A stretch of DNA of 35,133 nt from an uncultured Ruminococcus sp. (GTDB lineage Bacteria; Bacillota; Clostridia; Oscillospirales; Ruminococcaceae), in contig CALANW010000110.1 in assembly GCA_937926145.1 (NCBI GenBank), positions 1 to 35,133 on the forward strand, written 5' to 3'. Position 1 is the stretch's first letter. The number at the start of each line of letters is the position of its first letter. Made by a program: the position numbers and the translations under genes. The notes beneath the pieces were generated by a model that made no database searches, was not told the origin of the DNA, and saw only the letters and a list, made by a program, of their open reading frames with translations. Shown here piece by piece: positions 33,236 through 35,133 of this stretch.

Positions 33236-33709
33236 TTAGAATAAGCTGTCAGCGATCTCATAAGCTCTGTCATCGTCCGAGCAGGCAAAAAGCATAACAT
33301 AGTTGCTCTTTACAACGACTTTCGCACCGTCAAGCTTATACATTTCATCGGGAGTGTAATCCTTGTAAAGTTCGATCTGATTGTCAAGGCGCTTCTGAGC
33401 GGCTGCACGGGCATTCTCAGCCTGTTCAGCGGAATTCATCTTGAATACGGCAAGCTCATCGGGATAAGCGCCTGAGCCGCAGATATAAACCGAAAGAGCA
33501 TCTGTAGCTTCAACATCGATATCATAATATGCGCCGATATCATCTTTGGTTTTCTCAACCGCGGATGGTATCTCGATCTCTGCCATTATTGCCGATGTGA
33601 TATCAGCAGGAGCAGGCTCTTTCATTTCGGCGGTCGAATCGACCTTTGAACAAGCGGCGAGCATAATTATAGGCAAAACCAACATTGCGGCAAAATTTTT
33701 AAATTTCAT
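33236..33709 (-). CDS. DUF4358-family lipoprotein
   Basis: The 157-residue protein has a signal peptide with a LAAC lipobox (Cys20). A compact domain follows with the DUF4358 pattern: YDID, DALSVYICGSGAYPDELAVF, a Lys/Arg-rich helix, and VVVKSNYVMLFACSDD. The family is common in Clostridia and of unknown function. It follows the SGNH hydrolase gene after 13 nt with AAGGAAGG before the ATG, so the pair is one operon at the cell surface. Confidence 0.82.
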   Translation of the reverse strand: MKFKNFAAMLVLPIIMLAACSKVDSTAEMKEPAPADITSAIMAEIEIPSAVEKTKDDIGAYYDIDVEATDALSVYICGSGAYPDELAVFKMNSAEQAENARAAAQKRLDNQIELYKDYTPDEMYKLDGAKVVVKSNYVMLFACSDDDRAYEIADSLF

Positions 33710-33722
33710 AATTTTCCTTCCT

Positions 33723-34787
33723 TTACTGTGTTATCTCTGTTTCATCGGTCGATACGGAGGTCGTTTCGTTTTCGGTAACAGCTGCTTCTACCGCTGTAAC
33801 TGCGGTTTCTGCGGATATCGCAGTTTCGCTTACAACTTCGGCAGATGTTTCCGAAACGTTCTCACCCTCATTTGAGAGTTCAAACTGTATCCTGCTCAAA
33901 ACAACACCATAAGCTTTTCCAAGGAAATGAAGTCCGTCAGCTTCGGCATAGTCAGCTGCAAGATATCCGTCATCGTCCTGAAGCATTGTGAAGATATCGA
34001 TATATTTGCATTCTTTGCTTTCAGCAGTTTTTTGGAGCTTGCTGTTATAGTCCATTATAAGCGGGATCTTTTCGGGATTCTCGCTCTCGTGAACAGCCGT
34101 AACGGGAGGTATCGACAGAATAACGATCTCCGAATCGGGTGAAGCGTTTCTAAGCTCGTCCACAAGCTTTGACATTTCTTCTGCCATATAATCCGTACTG
34201 AGGAAAGCGAGTCCGTTCGTTCCGAGCATAATGCAGATATAGTCGGGCTGCATCGCCTCTGCTTTTTTAGCGGCTGTAACACCGTTTATTTCCTTTGTTA
34301 TAGCGGATTCAGGGTTAAGTCCGACCTGTGCGAAGACATTATCGGGTTCGAGATATCCGAAGCCAGAAAAGCCCGTAAAAATTGAATCTCCAATAAAAAG
34401 GCTGTTCGAGAAAAACGTCTTGTCATAATCGGTTGAGTTATATTTCGGTTCAGTTTCGCTTGTTTCAGCGGTGCTGTCACTTGCGTCTGTTTTCTCCGTA
34501 AGTACAATATTCGCTGTGACCTGCGTGGTTTCCGTCGTTGTCATTTGTGTTATGGTTTCCGTTGGCTCGGGTTCAATAACAACAGTTTGCGAAACAGCAT
34601 ATTCATCGTCCCAAGGCATTTTTATCCCTATATTTGCAAGTGGATCTTTTCCCGTGAAAAAAGTATAGCTGTATAATCCAAGTGCGGAAAGGACAAGAAC
34701 AATAAGTACAATTATAATAACATTCAATGTAACAAGAACCTTTGAAGTTCTTGGTTTTTCAGAATAATAATAGTTTTTTCGTGGCAT
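33723..34787 (-). CDS. Membrane-anchored SGNH/GDSL hydrolase
   Basis: The 354-residue protein has a basic N-terminus, one membrane segment (about 17-38), a Thr/Glu-rich linker (about 70-115), and an SGNH hydrolase domain (about 120-310). Block I is FIGDSIFTGF, block III is IMLGTNGL and block V is ADGLHF. A Ser/Thr/Glu/Val-rich tail (about 315-354) ends it. Such enzymes are esterases, often acting on acetylated polysaccharide or cell wall; the substrate is unknown. It is first in the operon with the DUF4358 lipoprotein. Confidence 0.85.
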   Translation of the reverse strand: MPRKNYYYSEKPRTSKVLVTLNVIIIVLIVLVLSALGLYSYTFFTGKDPLANIGIKMPWDDEYAVSQTVVIEPEPTETITQMTTTETTQVTANIVLTEKTDASDSTAETSETEPKYNSTDYDKTFFSNSLFIGDSIFTGFSGFGYLEPDNVFAQVGLNPESAITKEINGVTAAKKAEAMQPDYICIMLGTNGLAFLSTDYMAEEMSKLVDELRNASPDSEIVILSIPPVTAVHESENPEKIPLIMDYNSKLQKTAESKECKYIDIFTMLQDDDGYLAADYAEADGLHFLGKAYGVVLSRIQFELSNEGENVSETSAEVVSETAISAETAVTAVEAAVTENETTSVSTDETEITQ

Positions 34788-34825
34788 TTTTAGGGGTACA
34801 CCTTTCTACTGCGATAACATATTTT

Positions 34826-34854
34826 ATTATACACTATTTCATTCGACATATCAA
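34826..34854 (-). promoter_or_regulatory. Sigma-A-type promoter of the SGNH hydrolase operon
   Basis: On the minus strand, TTGATA (34849-34854) and TATAAT (34826-34831) have a 17-bp spacer, about 38 nt before the ATG. Confidence 0.75.
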
Positions 34855-34885
34855 GTATTTTTACAAGAAAATTTCCGCTCTGTGA

Positions 34886-34921
34886 ATAAAAAAAATCCGT
34901 CTTCATAAAGAAAACGGATTT
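34886..34921 (-). terminator. Terminator of the Asp-Gly-Cys tRNA operon
   Basis: On the minus strand AAATCCGT pairs with ACGGATTT, followed by a run of eight T, immediately 3' of tRNA-Cys. Confidence 0.88.
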
Positions 34922-34922
34922 A

Positions 34923-34996
34923 TGGAGGCGCCACCCAGATTTGAACTGGGGATCAAGGTGTTGCAGACCTACGCCTTACCACTTGGCTATAGCGCC
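34923..34996 (-). tRNA. tRNA-Cys (anticodon GCA)
   Basis: A 74-nt cloverleaf has acceptor GGCGCTA/TGGCGCC (one G-U), anticodon loop CTGCAAC, T arm CCCAGTTCAAATCTGGG and encoded CCA. It is last in the minus-strand tRNA cluster. Confidence 0.96.
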
Positions 34997-34998
34997 GT

Positions 34999-35074
34999 TG
35001 GAGCGGATTACGAGGCTCGAACTCGCTACCTCCACCTTGGCAAGGTGGCGCTCTACCAGATGAGCTAAATCCGC
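34999..35074 (-). tRNA. tRNA-Gly (anticodon GCC)
   Basis: A 76-nt cloverleaf has acceptor GCGGATT/AATCCGC, anticodon stem CCACC/GGTGG with loop TTGCCAA, and encoded CCA. It is 2 nt upstream of tRNA-Cys. It is a second glycine isoacceptor beside the TCC one at 26091. Confidence 0.96.
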
Positions 35075-35078
35075 ATAT

Positions 35079-35133
35079 TGGCGACCCGAAAGAGACTCGA
35101 ACTCTCGACCTCCGCCGTGACAGGGCGGCGTTC
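35079..35133 (-). tRNA. tRNA-Asp (anticodon GTC), cut by the window end
   Basis: The 3' part of a tRNA is present: anticodon stem CCGCC/GGCGG with loop CTGTCAC, T arm GAGAGTTCGAGTCTCTT, acceptor strand and encoded CCA. The 5' acceptor and D arm lie beyond base 35133. Confidence 0.92.

Overview
The window looks like a chromosomal segment from a low-to-mid GC, spore-forming Firmicute, most likely a Ruminococcus-like member of the Oscillospiraceae. This rests on gene content and style: sporulation genes (SpoIVB, CwlD-like, PdaA-like), ECF transporter genes beside truA, IreB, DUF4358- and DUF5711-type proteins, frequent TTG/GTG starts, AGGAGG-like ribosome binding sites, and near-consensus sigma-A promoters that nearly all have 17-bp spacers. 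The genus is an inference. No phage, plasmid, CRISPR array, rRNA or intact insertion sequence was seen. Most of the window is core chromosome.

Layout. 1-3.5 kb: HAD phosphatase (-), WYL regulator plus C_GCAxxG_C_C protein (+), D-lactate dehydrogenase (+). 3.5-6.5 kb: spoIVB (-), then a small membrane protein that seems to use an ACG start, co-directional with a LacI-type regulator. 6.5-11.2 kb, minus strand: radA, cwlD, ispD-ispF and pheA. 11.3-25.9 kb: a long plus-strand run of ruvC-ruvA-[phosphodiesterase]-ruvB, glmM, an rRNA-methyltransferase-like gene, a small membrane protein, ecfA1-[membrane protein]-ecfA2-ecfT-truA, a DUF5711-like protein, a CvpA-like protein and a ClpE-like ATPase, closed by a terminator. 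26.0-26.4 kb: tRNA-Gly/Arg/His with a consensus promoter and terminator. 26.6-29.2 kb, minus: orphan solute-binding lipoprotein and purA. 29.4-31.4 kb, plus: two acidic, low-complexity proteins that share tail motifs. 31.8-34.8 kb, minus: pdaA-like deacetylase, ireB, DUF4358 lipoprotein and SGNH hydrolase. The window ends inside a minus-strand tRNA cluster (Asp, Gly, Cys).

How the genes fit together. ruvA/B/C and radA serve recombination and repair. ispD and ispF are successive MEP-pathway enzymes. glmM supplies cell-wall precursor. CwlD and PdaA are the two enzymes that make muramic delta-lactam in spore cortex, and SpoIVB belongs to sigma-K activation. EcfA1/A2/T form an energizing module with no S component nearby.

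Less ordinary features. (1) A four-copy family of ~100-bp palindromic, MITE-like elements with inverted ends and TTA target duplications; one copy sits in the loop of a terminator hairpin and another interrupts a short reading frame. (2) The ACG-initiated membrane gene. (3) The two-gene acidic repeat-protein cassette at 29.4-31.4 kb. (4) A nested three-stem leader directly before the pdaA ribosome binding site. (5) Foreign-looking genes placed inside the ruv and ecf gene orders. I found no clear defence or other multi-gene novel system. The acidic cassette is the best candidate for something undescribed.
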